64,000 bases of DNA from Streptomyces sp. CB02400 (GCF_001905725.1 NZ_LIWB01000002.1:1-64000); one strand, 5' to 3'; positions 46,095 through 54,867 are shown, counted from the first letter of the stretch. A program made the numbers and translations. Notes: generated by a model not told the origin, from the sequence alone.

Positions 46095-48299
46095 TCAGCT
46101 CCTCACCAGGGTGGCGGCGGCCGCGGGGGCGGGGACGCGCTCCGCGAGCGGGATCACGGGCGGCAGGGCCTCGGGCGGCTCACCGAGCAGCACCCGGCGT
46201 ACGACCCGTTCGGCGGCCCGCCCGTCGTCGAAGGCGCAGAACCGCTCCCGGAACCGGGCCCGGAGCGCCGCCGACCCCGCGTCCGCGTACGAGCCGTCGC
46301 GGAACACGCGGGCCAGCTCCTCGGGGGTGCGGACCACCGGTCCCGGCGGCCCCTCCATCAGGTCGAAGCAGACGCCCCGGACCTCCCGGTAGACGTCCCA
46401 GTCGTCGGCGTACACGACGATCGGGCGGTCCAGACAGGCGTAGTCGAACATGATCGACGAGTAGTCGGTGACCAGCGCGTCGGCGGCCAGGCACACGTCC
46501 TCCGACGAGCGGTGCGCGGTGACGTCGATGACCCGGCCCCCGGCCCGCGCGGTGCCCCGGTCGTAGAAGTAGTGGGCGCGCAGCAGGACCACGACGTCCT
46601 CGCCGGCCGCCTCGCAGAACGCCTCCAGGTCGAGGCCGGGCTCGAAGCCGGTGCGGTGGTCGCGGTGGGTGGGCGCGTACAGCACGGCCCGCGCGCCCTC
46701 CGGGACGCCCAGCTCCGCACGGATCCGGGCCACGTCGTCCGCGCCGGCCGCGCAGTACACGTCGTTGCGCGGGTAGCCGTACTCCAGGTGCTCGTAGGAG
46801 CCGGGGAAGGCGCGCTCCCACACGCGCGTGGAGTGCGGGTTGGCGGAGAGGTTGTAGTCCCAGCGGTCCACCCGGCCGAGCAGCCTGGTGAAGCTGCCGG
46901 TGGCGGCGGCCACCACCGGGTACGTCGACTGGTCGACGCCCATCGTCTTCAGCGGGGTGCCGTGCTGCGTCTGGAGGTGGACGCTGCCGGGCCGCTTGAC
47001 CACGCCCTCCGCGAAGTTGGCGTTGTTGACCAGGTACTTGGCGCGGGCCAGCACCTCCCAGTAACGGCGGCTGCCGATGACCGCGTACTCGACGCCGTCC
47101 GGCACGGTGTGTTCCTGGCCGGCCTCCACCAGGAACACCGAGCGGATGTGCGGGGCGAGTTCACGCGCCTTGGCGTGGATCGCGGCCGGGTTGCAGGCGT
47201 AACCGCGGCCCCAGTACGCGCAGTACACGGCGAGGTTCGGATCGAGCGGGCGGCACAGGTGCATCCGGTACAGCAGCCGGGTGCGCAGACCCCGCGGGCG
47301 CGGCACCGCCGCCACGGTCCGCGCCACCGCGCGGCGGGCGCCGCGCAGGGCGGCGAAGGCCCCGTAGGAGCCCGACGCCAGCAGCCGGTGCTGCACCCCG
47401 AGGCTGCCGCGCGGGGGCCGGTGTCCGGTGGGGCGGTGGCGGCGGTACAGGGTGCTCGCCCGGCGGAAGAAGGCGCGGCGGCCCGACGGGAGCCGCCGGG
47501 GACGGGCGGCCGTCTTCAGCACGGCGGTGAAGAGCTGCTCGAACAACGGCGCCGACCGCTCGGCGGACAGCCCCCGTTCGGCGGCCCGCTCCAGCACCAG
47601 CTCGACCTGGTCCAGCAGTTCGGCGTGGTGCTCCCCGGGCAGGCTCAGCCGGCTGCCCTGCCGCCGCACCAGATGCCGTACGACGACCGTGCGCAGCACC
47701 GCCACCCGCTCGGCGGCGAGCATCGCCTGCCCGCCCCAGCCGATGTCCGTGAAGTGACCCGCGGGGAAGGCGAGACCCCGCTCGGTGACGAAGGCACGGC
47801 GCCAGGCCGCGCTCCACGCCGGGAGGCCCACGCCGGTGAGGTGCGGGGCGCGGTCGGGCGGGAACGCGCCGTCGGGGGCCTTCGCCAGCAGGGGCGCGGC
47901 AGGGTTGGAGGGCTCGCCCTCCCACCAGGGCGCACGCTCGTGCTCGAAGTGCAGCACGTCCACCGGACCGGTCTCGGTCAGGCGCGCGTCCAGAGCCGCG
48001 AGCGCGCCCGGTACGAGGACGTCGTCACCGTCGAGGAACAGCAGGTACGCCCCCGTGGCCGCCCGCGTCCCCGCGTTGCGCGCCCCCGCCAGCCCGGCCG
48101 ACGGCGGCGCGTGCACCGGCGCCACCCGCGAGTCCCGCTCGGCGTGCCGGGCGGCCACGTCGGCCGCGGCGGACCCCGGCGCATCGCAGACCGGGATCAG
48201 CTCGAAGTCACCGAAGGACTGGGCGAGGACCGAGTCCAGCGCCTGGCCCAGCCGGCCGGCGACCCCGTGGGACGGGACGATGATGCTGAAGCGGGGCAT
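46095..48299 (-). CDS. GT2-TagF fusion, both halves intact
   Basis: A 734-residue fusion. GT2 domain: MPRFSIIVPSHGVAGRLGQA with acidic motif LLFLDGDDVLVPGA. Transferase domain: LQTQHGTPLKTMG (His near 443), YAPTHRDHRTG, LLRAHYFYDRG, LVTDYSSIMFDYACLDRPIV. The transferase half is closer to that of the gene at 31107-33299 (both share SANPHSTR/SANSHTTR and GYPRNDVYC/Y) than to its neighbour, so the copies are not a simple recent tandem duplication. The ATG at 48299 has GGAAAGAG upstream, beyond which lies a heptad repeat. Confidence 0.9.
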   Translation of the reverse strand: MPRFSIIVPSHGVAGRLGQALDSVLAQSFGDFELIPVCDAPGSAAADVAARHAERDSRVAPVHAPPSAGLAGARNAGTRAATGAYLLFLDGDDVLVPGALAALDARLTETGPVDVLHFEHERAPWWEGEPSNPAAPLLAKAPDGAFPPDRAPHLTGVGLPAWSAAWRRAFVTERGLAFPAGHFTDIGWGGQAMLAAERVAVLRTVVVRHLVRRQGSRLSLPGEHHAELLDQVELVLERAAERGLSAERSAPLFEQLFTAVLKTAARPRRLPSGRRAFFRRASTLYRRHRPTGHRPPRGSLGVQHRLLASGSYGAFAALRGARRAVARTVAAVPRPRGLRTRLLYRMHLCRPLDPNLAVYCAYWGRGYACNPAAIHAKARELAPHIRSVFLVEAGQEHTVPDGVEYAVIGSRRYWEVLARAKYLVNNANFAEGVVKRPGSVHLQTQHGTPLKTMGVDQSTYPVVAAATGSFTRLLGRVDRWDYNLSANPHSTRVWERAFPGSYEHLEYGYPRNDVYCAAGADDVARIRAELGVPEGARAVLYAPTHRDHRTGFEPGLDLEAFCEAAGEDVVVLLRAHYFYDRGTARAGGRVIDVTAHRSSEDVCLAADALVTDYSSIMFDYACLDRPIVVYADDWDVYREVRGVCFDLMEGPPGPVVRTPEELARVFRDGSYADAGSAALRARFRERFCAFDDGRAAERVVRRVLLGEPPEALPPVIPLAERVPAPAAAATLVRS

Positions 48300-48309
48300 T
48301 CTGCTCTTT

Positions 48310-48351
48310 CCGTAATCCGTGGTCCGTGAACCGTGTTCCGTGGTCCGTGGA
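48310..48351. repeat. Six tandem 7-bp CCGTNNN units
   Basis: CCGTAAT, CCGTGGT, CCGTGAA, CCGTGTT, CCGTGGT and CCGTGGA follow one another without gaps just upstream of the fusion gene that starts at 48299. The period is seven, so it is non-coding in style. It could vary in copy number by slippage. Confidence 0.8.
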
Positions 48352-48476
48352 GGATGGCGTGGCGCTCTCAGCGGGCGGGGCGTCGACCGGGCCGCCCCGC
48401 CGGAGGCCGGGTCGGGGTGGGTCGCGACGATCCGGAGGGCATGGGAACTCCCTGTGTCCACAAGGGGGAACGGCGG

Positions 48477-50747
48477 TCAGCCGCGGTCGGTGACGGTCAG
48501 GGCACCGGCGGGCTGCTGCTGCGGCACCGTCGTGAGCGCCGGCGGGCCGGACACGGCACCGGCCGACGGCACCGGGCGGCGCCCGTCCATCGGCACCACC
48601 GGCGGCAGGTCGCTCTCCCCGAGCACCACCCGGCGCACGACCCGCTCGGCGGCGCGGCCGTCGTCGTACGGGCAGAAGCGGGCGCGGAAGTCCGCCCGCA
48701 GCCGGGCGGAGCGGGCGCCGCACCAGTGACCGCTCGCGAAGATGTCGATCAGCTCGTCCTCGCCGCCCGCGACCGCGCCCGGCGGGAACGCCCGCGGGTC
48801 GAAATAGGCGCCGCGGGCCGCCTCGTACGCCTCCCAGTCGTCGATGTGCAGCACCACCGGCCGGTCCAGGCCCGCGTAGTCGAACATCAGCGTCGAGTAG
48901 TCCGTGACCAGGGCGTCCGAGGCCAGGCACAGCGCGGTGACGTCCGGATGGCCGGAGACGTCCAGGACCCGGTCGGAGGCGGCCTCGCGCGGCCCGCCGT
49001 ACGGGTGGTGGTCGGCGAGGGACAGGACGACGAACCGCGGGCCGAGACGGCGCACCACGCGCTCCAGGTCGAGCAGCCGGCGCTGGGTGCGCCGGTAGTC
49101 GCGGTGGGCCGGCGCGTACAGGATCGCCACCGACCCCTCCGGGACGCCGAGCGACTCCCGCAGCCGGGCCACGTCCGCCCCGGTCGCCGTGTGGAACCGG
49201 TCGGTGCGCGGCCTGCCGTACTCCAGGGTGGTGTAGCGGCCGGGGCAGACCCGCTCCCAGGTCAGGGTCGAGTGGCGGTCGGCGGAGACGACGTAGTCCC
49301 ACTGGTCGACCCCCGCGAGGAGCCGCGCGAAGTCGGTGTCCCGGGCCGCCGCGGGACGTTCCAGCAGGTCCAGGCCCTCGTGCCCGAGGGGGGTGCCGCG
49401 CCGCGTCTGCACCACGGTCTGCCCCTTGCGCTTGACCAGCCCCGGCACGGTGTCGGCGTCGGTCACCAGATACGCGGACCGGGCGAGCGCGCTCCAGTGG
49501 GCGGCCGTGCCGGGCACGAGCCGGCGGGCGCCCGGCGGAAGGGTGTGGTGGTACTCGGGACGGGCCGCCCAGGCGGTGCGGATGTGCGGGGCCAGCTCGC
49601 GCAGCGCCGACTCCAGGGCGCCCGGGTCACCGCCGTGACCGCGGCCCCCGTCGGCGGCGAAGACGGCCCGGTCGGCACGGAGCGGGAGCAGCCGCTGGAG
49701 CCGGTAGTGCAGGCGCAGGGCCGCGCGGCGCAGGGCGCGCGGCAGCCGCCCCGCGATCCGGGCCCACCTGCGGCGCAGCGCCGCCGCCAGCCGCAACGCC
49801 CGATAGGTGCGGTGCAGTCCGTAACGGACCATCGTGTGGTGGACCCGGGCACGCGCGGACCCGGCCGCGCCGGGCGTCCGATGGCGCCGGCAGTGGACAC
49901 GCGCCCGGCGCAGGAAGGCGGCGCGCGACCCGCGCGGCAGCCGGTCCCGCCGCGTGTACACCGTCACCAGGTGGTCGACCATGCGGCGGAACAGCACCGG
50001 CCGCCAGCGCCGCAGCGCGGGCCGCTCGTCGAGGAACGCGAAGACCCGGTCGTACTGGTCGAAGACGTCGAAGTGCCGTTCGCTGGTGGTGCGCAGGATG
50101 CCGCCGGCCCGGCGCTGCCGGTAGTGCACGCACACCCGGTCCAGGGTGGCGATCGACTCCGCCGTCATCAGGACCGGGTACGTCCACGGGGTGTCCTCGT
50201 AGTAGCCGGGCGGGAAGGTGAAGCCCGCGCGCTCGACGAACTCCCGCCGGTACGCCTTGTTCCAGGCCACCATCAGCAGGTTCAGCAGCCCCGGCCGGTC
50301 CTCGAGACGGAACGGCGCAGGTCCCTGCTCGGTGAGTTCGGCGGCGACCCGGTTGCGCACGGCCTCGCCCGACCAGTAGGTGCGCGCGTAGTCGTAGACC
50401 AGCACGTCCGGTTCGCCCGTCTCCTTCAGCCGGTCGGCGAGGGCGAGCAGCGCGTCGGGCGTGAGGGTGTCGTCGCCGTCCAGGAAGACCAGGTAGTCGC
50501 CGGTCGCCCGCTCCATCCCGGCGTTGCGGGCCGGACCGAGACCGGTGTTCCGGGGCAGGTGCACGGCCCGTACGCGAGGGTCGCGGGCCGCGAACTCGTC
50601 GATCACCGCACCGCAGGCGTCCGGCGAGCAGTCGTCGACGGCGATCAGTTCGAGATCGGGATACGACTGGGACAGCACCGATTCCAGGCACTCGTGCAGA
50701 TACGCCTGAACCTGGTACGCGGGGACAATGACACTGAACCTGGGCAA
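48477..50747 (-). CDS. GT2-TagF fusion with degenerate transferase half
   Basis: A 756-residue fusion. The GT2 half is intact (MPRFSVIVPAYQVQAYLHEC, LVFLDGDDTLTPDA, GYYEDTPWTYPVLM). In the transferase half the block that reads HHGTPLK in paralogues is RRGTPLGHEG, so the conserved His (near residue 448) and Lys are lost. Downstream blocks survive in altered form (YAPAHRDYRRT, LSLADHHPYGG, LVTDYSTLMFDYAGLDRPVV). It may act only as a sugar transferase or as a scaffold. The TTG at 50747 was chosen because it gives the MPRFSVIVP start of its paralogues; the ribosome-binding site is weak. Confidence 0.85.
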   Translation of the reverse strand: MPRFSVIVPAYQVQAYLHECLESVLSQSYPDLELIAVDDCSPDACGAVIDEFAARDPRVRAVHLPRNTGLGPARNAGMERATGDYLVFLDGDDTLTPDALLALADRLKETGEPDVLVYDYARTYWSGEAVRNRVAAELTEQGPAPFRLEDRPGLLNLLMVAWNKAYRREFVERAGFTFPPGYYEDTPWTYPVLMTAESIATLDRVCVHYRQRRAGGILRTTSERHFDVFDQYDRVFAFLDERPALRRWRPVLFRRMVDHLVTVYTRRDRLPRGSRAAFLRRARVHCRRHRTPGAAGSARARVHHTMVRYGLHRTYRALRLAAALRRRWARIAGRLPRALRRAALRLHYRLQRLLPLRADRAVFAADGGRGHGGDPGALESALRELAPHIRTAWAARPEYHHTLPPGARRLVPGTAAHWSALARSAYLVTDADTVPGLVKRKGQTVVQTRRGTPLGHEGLDLLERPAAARDTDFARLLAGVDQWDYVVSADRHSTLTWERVCPGRYTTLEYGRPRTDRFHTATGADVARLRESLGVPEGSVAILYAPAHRDYRRTQRRLLDLERVVRRLGPRFVVLSLADHHPYGGPREAASDRVLDVSGHPDVTALCLASDALVTDYSTLMFDYAGLDRPVVLHIDDWEAYEAARGAYFDPRAFPPGAVAGGEDELIDIFASGHWCGARSARLRADFRARFCPYDDGRAAERVVRRVVLGESDLPPVVPMDGRRPVPSAGAVSGPPALTTVPQQQPAGALTVTDRG

Positions 50748-50847
50748 GGGGCATCCAACGGTCGGTGCGGGCGTTCTGCCCGGCAACGGCCGCCGGCCCC
50801 ACTTGGTTACGCCCCCTGCGGCATCCGGGGGACGCCCGTCACGCGAA

Positions 50848-50873
50848 GGGGCGGACCTGTGACGGCCCGCCCC
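50848..50873 (-). terminator. Weak hairpin after the sugar ABC operon
   Basis: GGGGCGG and CCGCCCC form a 7-bp stem with a 12-nt loop, 22 bp past the stop of the last permease gene and before the TagF-like gene. It is a plausible but modest terminator separating the two transcription units. Confidence 0.4.
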
Positions 50874-50895
50874 CTCAACATGTCGCGTACGTCGG

Positions 50896-51798
50896 CTACT
50901 TCACCGCGCCCGCCATCACACCGGAGACGAACTGCCGCTGGAACGCGAAGAACACGACCAGCGGGACCACCATCGAGATGAACGCGCCGGGCGCCAGGAC
51001 GTCGATGTTGTTGCCGAACTGCCGTACCTGGGTCTGCAGGGCGACCGTGATCGGCTGGCTCCCGGAGTCGGTGAAGATCAACGCGACCAGCATGTCGTTC
51101 CACACCCACAGGAACTGGAAGATGCCGAGCGCGGCGATGGCCGGACCGGCGAGCGGCATCACGACCCGTACGAACAGCCGCAGTTCGCCCGCGCCGTCCA
51201 GCCGGGCCGCCTCCAGCAGCTCCTTCGGGATCTCCGCGAAGAAGTTCCGCAGCAGGAACACCGCGAACGGCAGACCGAAACCGACGTGGAAGAGGACCAC
51301 ACCGGCCACGGAGCCGAAGAGGCCGATGTTGCCGAAGAGTTCGGCGATCGGGATCAGCGCCACCTGCACCGGCACCACCAGCAGCCCCACCACCGCCAGG
51401 AACCACCAGTCCCGGCCGGGGAACTCCATCCAGGCGAAGGCGTACCCCGCGAGGGAGCCGATCACCACCACCAGCACGGTCGCCGGGACGGTGATGTACA
51501 CCGTGTTCAGCAGCGAGCCGGTGATGTCGTCGTTCTCCAGCAGCGTCTCGTAGGCGCCGAAGGTGAGCTGCGAGGGCTCGGTGAACACCTTCCACCAGCC
51601 GTCGGCGGCCATGTCCTGCGGGGTGCGCAGGCTGGCCAGCAGCAGGCCGACCGTCGGGACCAGCCAGAACAGGCCCACGACGATCAGGAAGACGCGGACC
51701 AGGCCGCCGCTGACCCACTGGCTGAGCCGGGAGCCCAGTGACCGCTCGGCCTTGACGGTGGGGACCGCCTTGGTGACGCTGCCGGCGTCCGCACTCAT
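50896..51798 (-). CDS. Sugar ABC importer permease (MalG-like)
   Basis: A 300-residue permease with six transmembrane segments and the cytoplasmic EAA loop EIPKELLEAARLDGAGELRLF that docks the ATPase. It overlaps the first permease gene by 4 nt. No ATPase is encoded nearby; Streptomyces sugar importers of this class use the shared ATPase MsiK encoded elsewhere. The substrate is probably an oligosaccharide, not defined by sequence. Confidence 0.93.
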   Translation of the reverse strand: MSADAGSVTKAVPTVKAERSLGSRLSQWVSGGLVRVFLIVVGLFWLVPTVGLLLASLRTPQDMAADGWWKVFTEPSQLTFGAYETLLENDDITGSLLNTVYITVPATVLVVVIGSLAGYAFAWMEFPGRDWWFLAVVGLLVVPVQVALIPIAELFGNIGLFGSVAGVVLFHVGFGLPFAVFLLRNFFAEIPKELLEAARLDGAGELRLFVRVVMPLAGPAIAALGIFQFLWVWNDMLVALIFTDSGSQPITVALQTQVRQFGNNIDVLAPGAFISMVVPLVVFFAFQRQFVSGVMAGAVK

Positions 51799-53144
51799 CG
51801 CCGCACCTCCCGCCGAAGCCGCCGTACGTTGAACCACATCACCGGGATGACGAGCAGCAGCAGGAACACCGCGATCGCGCTGGCGATGCCCGGCTGGTCC
51901 GCCGCGAAGCCCTTGCGGTACAGCTCCAGCGCGAGGACGTTGGCGTCGTCCTGGGACGAGCCCGGGGCGATGATGAAGACCAGGTCGAACACCTTCAGCA
52001 CATTGATCATCAGGGTGACGGTGACGACCGCGAGGACCGGCGCCAGCAGCGGCACCGTGACACGTCTGAACACCTGCCACTCGTTCGCGCCGTCCACCCG
52101 CGCCGCCTCCAGCAGCTCCCGGGGCATCCCCGCGAGCCCGGCCGCGATCAGCACCATCGCGAAGCCCGCCCACATCCAGATGTACGAGCCGATGATCGCC
52201 GGTGTGACCAGCGACGGGCCGAGCCAGTCGAGGCCGTTGTACGGCTCGGCGAAGTTGCTCGCCGGGAGCCGCAGTTGTGCCCCGTCGGCCTTCGAGGAGA
52301 AGGAGAACGTGCCGTCGTCGCCCGCCGTGGCCGTCTCCACCACCTCGCCGTCCTTGACGGCCTCGATCTTCATCCCCGGATAGCCCAGCTCGGCCGCGTC
52401 GACGCCGTTCAGCGTGCCGACGCCCTTGCCGCGGGTGAAGTCCTGCCAGGTGGTGCCGGTGATCCGGTCGTCCTCCGGCTTCGGCGCCGCCGCCCGCTCC
52501 GCGTCGTCCGGCATCAGGTCCGGGGCGACCCCGACCAGCGGCAGCGTCACCGTGTCACCGGCGCTCACCGTCCCCTTGGTGATGAACGCGCCCCCGCCGG
52601 CCGGTTCCAGCGGCGACTCGCGGCCCGGGTGCGCCTTCGGGAACGCCGACGACTGGGCGAAGGTGTCGTGCACCCCCACCCACACCGCGTTCGCCACGCC
52701 CTTGTCCGGGTCCTGGTCGTACACCAGCCGGAAGATGATCCCGGCCGCCAGCATCGAGATCGCCATCGGCATGAAGACGACCAGCTTGAACGCCGTGCCC
52801 CAGCGCACCCGTTCGGTCAGCACCGCGAAGACCAGACCGAGGGCGGTCGCGATCGTCGGCGCGAACACCACCCAGATGACGTTGTTCTTCAGGGCCGTGC
52901 GGATGCCGTCGTCGGTGAACAGCGCCCGGTAGTTGTCGAATCCGGCGAAGCCGTCGCCGGACTGGTCGTAGAAGCTGCGGACGACGGAGTACCCGATCGG
53001 GTAGACCACGAGCGCACCGAGCAGCACGAGCGCGGGCAGCAGGAACAGCGCCGCCACAGTTCCGCGGGTGCCGGTGACGCTCTTGCGCGACTTGGGAGCG
53101 GCAGGGGCCGCCTTCGGTGCCCCTGCCGCCGTGTCCGACGCCAT
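51795..53144 (-). CDS. Sugar ABC importer permease (MalF-like) with large extracytoplasmic insert
   Basis: A 449-residue permease. Three helices precede and about four follow an insert spanning roughly residues 152-310. The EAA loop GMPRELLEAARVDGANEWQVF is intact. The insert contains strand-rich repeats (GYPGMKIEAVKDGEVVETAT, AGDDGTFSFSSKADGAQL) like a small carboxypeptidase-regulatory or Ig-like module, analogous in position to the P2 loop of E. coli MalF that contacts the binding protein. ATG 53144 lies 7 bp after the binding-protein stop. Confidence 0.92.
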   Translation of the reverse strand: MASDTAAGAPKAAPAAPKSRKSVTGTRGTVAALFLLPALVLLGALVVYPIGYSVVRSFYDQSGDGFAGFDNYRALFTDDGIRTALKNNVIWVVFAPTIATALGLVFAVLTERVRWGTAFKLVVFMPMAISMLAAGIIFRLVYDQDPDKGVANAVWVGVHDTFAQSSAFPKAHPGRESPLEPAGGGAFITKGTVSAGDTVTLPLVGVAPDLMPDDAERAAAPKPEDDRITGTTWQDFTRGKGVGTLNGVDAAELGYPGMKIEAVKDGEVVETATAGDDGTFSFSSKADGAQLRLPASNFAEPYNGLDWLGPSLVTPAIIGSYIWMWAGFAMVLIAAGLAGMPRELLEAARVDGANEWQVFRRVTVPLLAPVLAVVTVTLMINVLKVFDLVFIIAPGSSQDDANVLALELYRKGFAADQPGIASAIAVFLLLLVIPVMWFNVRRLRREVRR

Positions 53145-53151
53145 CGCCGGA

Positions 53152-54555
53152 TCAGTTCCCGTACGCCGCGGCCGCGTCGGCCTCCAGCTTCGCCTGCGTA
53201 CCGGCGACGTCCTCCGGGTTCTTCAGGAAGTCCTGGAGGATCTTCCACTCGCCCTTGCCGGGCGTGCCGCCGAACGCCTGCGGGGCCTGGTCGGACATGT
53301 CGAAGCGGAAGTCGTCCCCGGAGTCGACGAGCGCCTTGGCGATCTTCTGCTGGACCTCGTTCGGGTACGCCGAGGCCGGCACGTTCTTGTTCGGCGAGAG
53401 GTAGCCGCCGAGCCCGGCGTGGATGCGCGCGGCGTCCGGGGAGGCGAGGAAGGTCGCCAGCGCCTGGGACGCCTCGGAGTCCTCCAGGATCACCGCCGCG
53501 TCGCCGCCGGACACCACGGGCGGGGTGTCACCGACCGCCGGGAACGGGAACACCTTGGCGTCCGTGCCCACCTTCGCCTCGGTCTCGCCGATGTTGACCT
53601 GCGCGAAGTCGCCCTCGTAGACCATGCCTGCCTTGGGCTGGTCACCGCCGGTGAAGGTCTGCGTCACGGACGTCGGGAAATCGGTCCCCAGCGCGCCGGA
53701 GGCGACGTAGTCCTTCCTGCCCCAGATCTCGGCGAGCGTGGTCAGCGCCTCCTTGACGGAGGGGTCCGTCCACTTGATCTCGTGCTGGGCCAACTGGTCG
53801 TACTTCTCCGGTCCGGCCTGGGAGAGGTAGACGTTCTCGAACCAGTCGGTGAGCGTCCAGCCTTCGGCGCCGCCGACCGAGAACGGGGTGACACCGGAGT
53901 CGTAGACCATCTGCGCGGTGGTGAGCAGTTCGTCCCACGTCTTCGGCTCGGCGGCGCCCGCGTTCTCGAAGACCTGGGCGTTGTACCAGATCAGCGACTT
54001 GTTGGCGGCCTTGTAGTAGACGCCGTACTGCTTGCCGTCGACCTTGCCGATGTCCTGCCAGCCCTGCGAGTAGTTCTCGCCGAGCTCCTTGGCCGCCTCG
54101 GCGCCGAGCGGCTTGGCCCAGCCCTTGTCGACGGCCTGCCTGATGGCGCCCGGCTGCGGCAGCATCGCCACGTCCGGCGGGGCGCCGCCCGCGACCTTCG
54201 AGCCGAGGAAGTTGATGATCGGGTCCTGGGCGGGGACGAAGGTCACCTTGGCGCCGGTGCGCTTCTCGAACTCCGCGAGGACCTTCTTGAAGTTGGCCTG
54301 CTCGGCGCCGGTCCACACGGCGGCGACCTCGAGGCTCGCGCCGTCCAGCTTGGGAAGGGTGACGGTGGTCCCGGTCTCGCCGCCGCCCTTGTTCTCGTCA
54401 TCGCTGTTGCTGTCGTCGTCGCCCCCGCCGCACGCGGTGAGCGAGACCGCGAGCACTCCCGCGGCGAGCGCCGCGGCGGCCCTGCGGGTGCGGGGGGCCG
54501 TCACGTGGTTCTCAGACGACCTGCGTGTCCGGATGATCCTGCTCGTCCTGCGCAT
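53152..54555 (-). CDS. Sugar-binding lipoprotein of ABC importer
   Basis: A 467-residue solute-binding protein, first gene of the importer operon. The lipobox is VSLTAC (Cys42 from the ATG at 54555), followed by an acidic linker and the type-I extracellular solute-binding fold (AQDPIINFLGSKVAGGAPPD, YYKAANKSLIWYNAQVFEN). The GTG at 54558 or GTG at 54504 could be the true start; the last would give a signal peptide of more usual length (24 residues to Cys). Substrate probably a glucoside or oligosaccharide. Confidence 0.92.
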   Translation of the reverse strand: MRRTSRIIRTRRSSENHVTAPRTRRAAAALAAGVLAVSLTACGGGDDDSNSDDENKGGGETGTTVTLPKLDGASLEVAAVWTGAEQANFKKVLAEFEKRTGAKVTFVPAQDPIINFLGSKVAGGAPPDVAMLPQPGAIRQAVDKGWAKPLGAEAAKELGENYSQGWQDIGKVDGKQYGVYYKAANKSLIWYNAQVFENAGAAEPKTWDELLTTAQMVYDSGVTPFSVGGAEGWTLTDWFENVYLSQAGPEKYDQLAQHEIKWTDPSVKEALTTLAEIWGRKDYVASGALGTDFPTSVTQTFTGGDQPKAGMVYEGDFAQVNIGETEAKVGTDAKVFPFPAVGDTPPVVSGGDAAVILEDSEASQALATFLASPDAARIHAGLGGYLSPNKNVPASAYPNEVQQKIAKALVDSGDDFRFDMSDQAPQAFGGTPGKGEWKILQDFLKNPEDVAGTQAKLEADAAAAYGN

Positions 54556-54666
54556 CACTGCCCCGTTCTTCGTACTCCGTCGAACGCCGAGCGCTGTCCC
54601 GTGCGCTCTGGTCTACGCCCGGGGGGTAGGGGTGGCAAGACCGCCTCCCGTGTCAAGACGGCTATC

Positions 54667-54683
54667 GTGACCGCGTCGTGACC
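54667..54683. promoter_or_regulatory. Direct repeat GTGACC-N5-GTGACC upstream of sugar importer
   Basis: GTGACC at 54667-54672 and again at 54678-54683, exactly 11 bp apart, about 110 bp upstream of the binding-protein start. The spacing of one helical turn is typical of OmpR-family regulator sites (MtrA, GlnR, PhoP). The rest of the 312-bp gap to the next gene is occupied by repeat A. Confidence 0.4.
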
Positions 54684-54716
54684 AGGCGTCACCGGTCGGT
54701 GCGGACAAGGCCCGCG

Positions 54717-54835
54717 TAACCGCGGGCAGTCGCATGCCGCGTCAGCCGCGGGCAGTCGTGCCGCTGGGGCGGCACGGGTGGGCGCGACGGCACCCCCGCA
54801 AGCGCCGGGCCGCGCGAACACCCCCGCCCAGCCCT
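54717..54835 (-). repeat. Dispersed intergenic repeat A, copy 2
   Basis: The reverse complement matches 22111-22245 over about 120 bp, including CCCACCCGTGCCGCCCCAGC and the GGGCTGGGCGGGGGTGTT block. It has two of the ~24-bp CGACTGCCCGCGGCT units where copy 1 has three. It sits between the sugar-importer promoter region and the end of the FHA-ATPase gene. Confidence 0.75.
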
Positions 54836-54867
54836 CACCCCGTGCACCCGCACAACCGACCGCCCCG

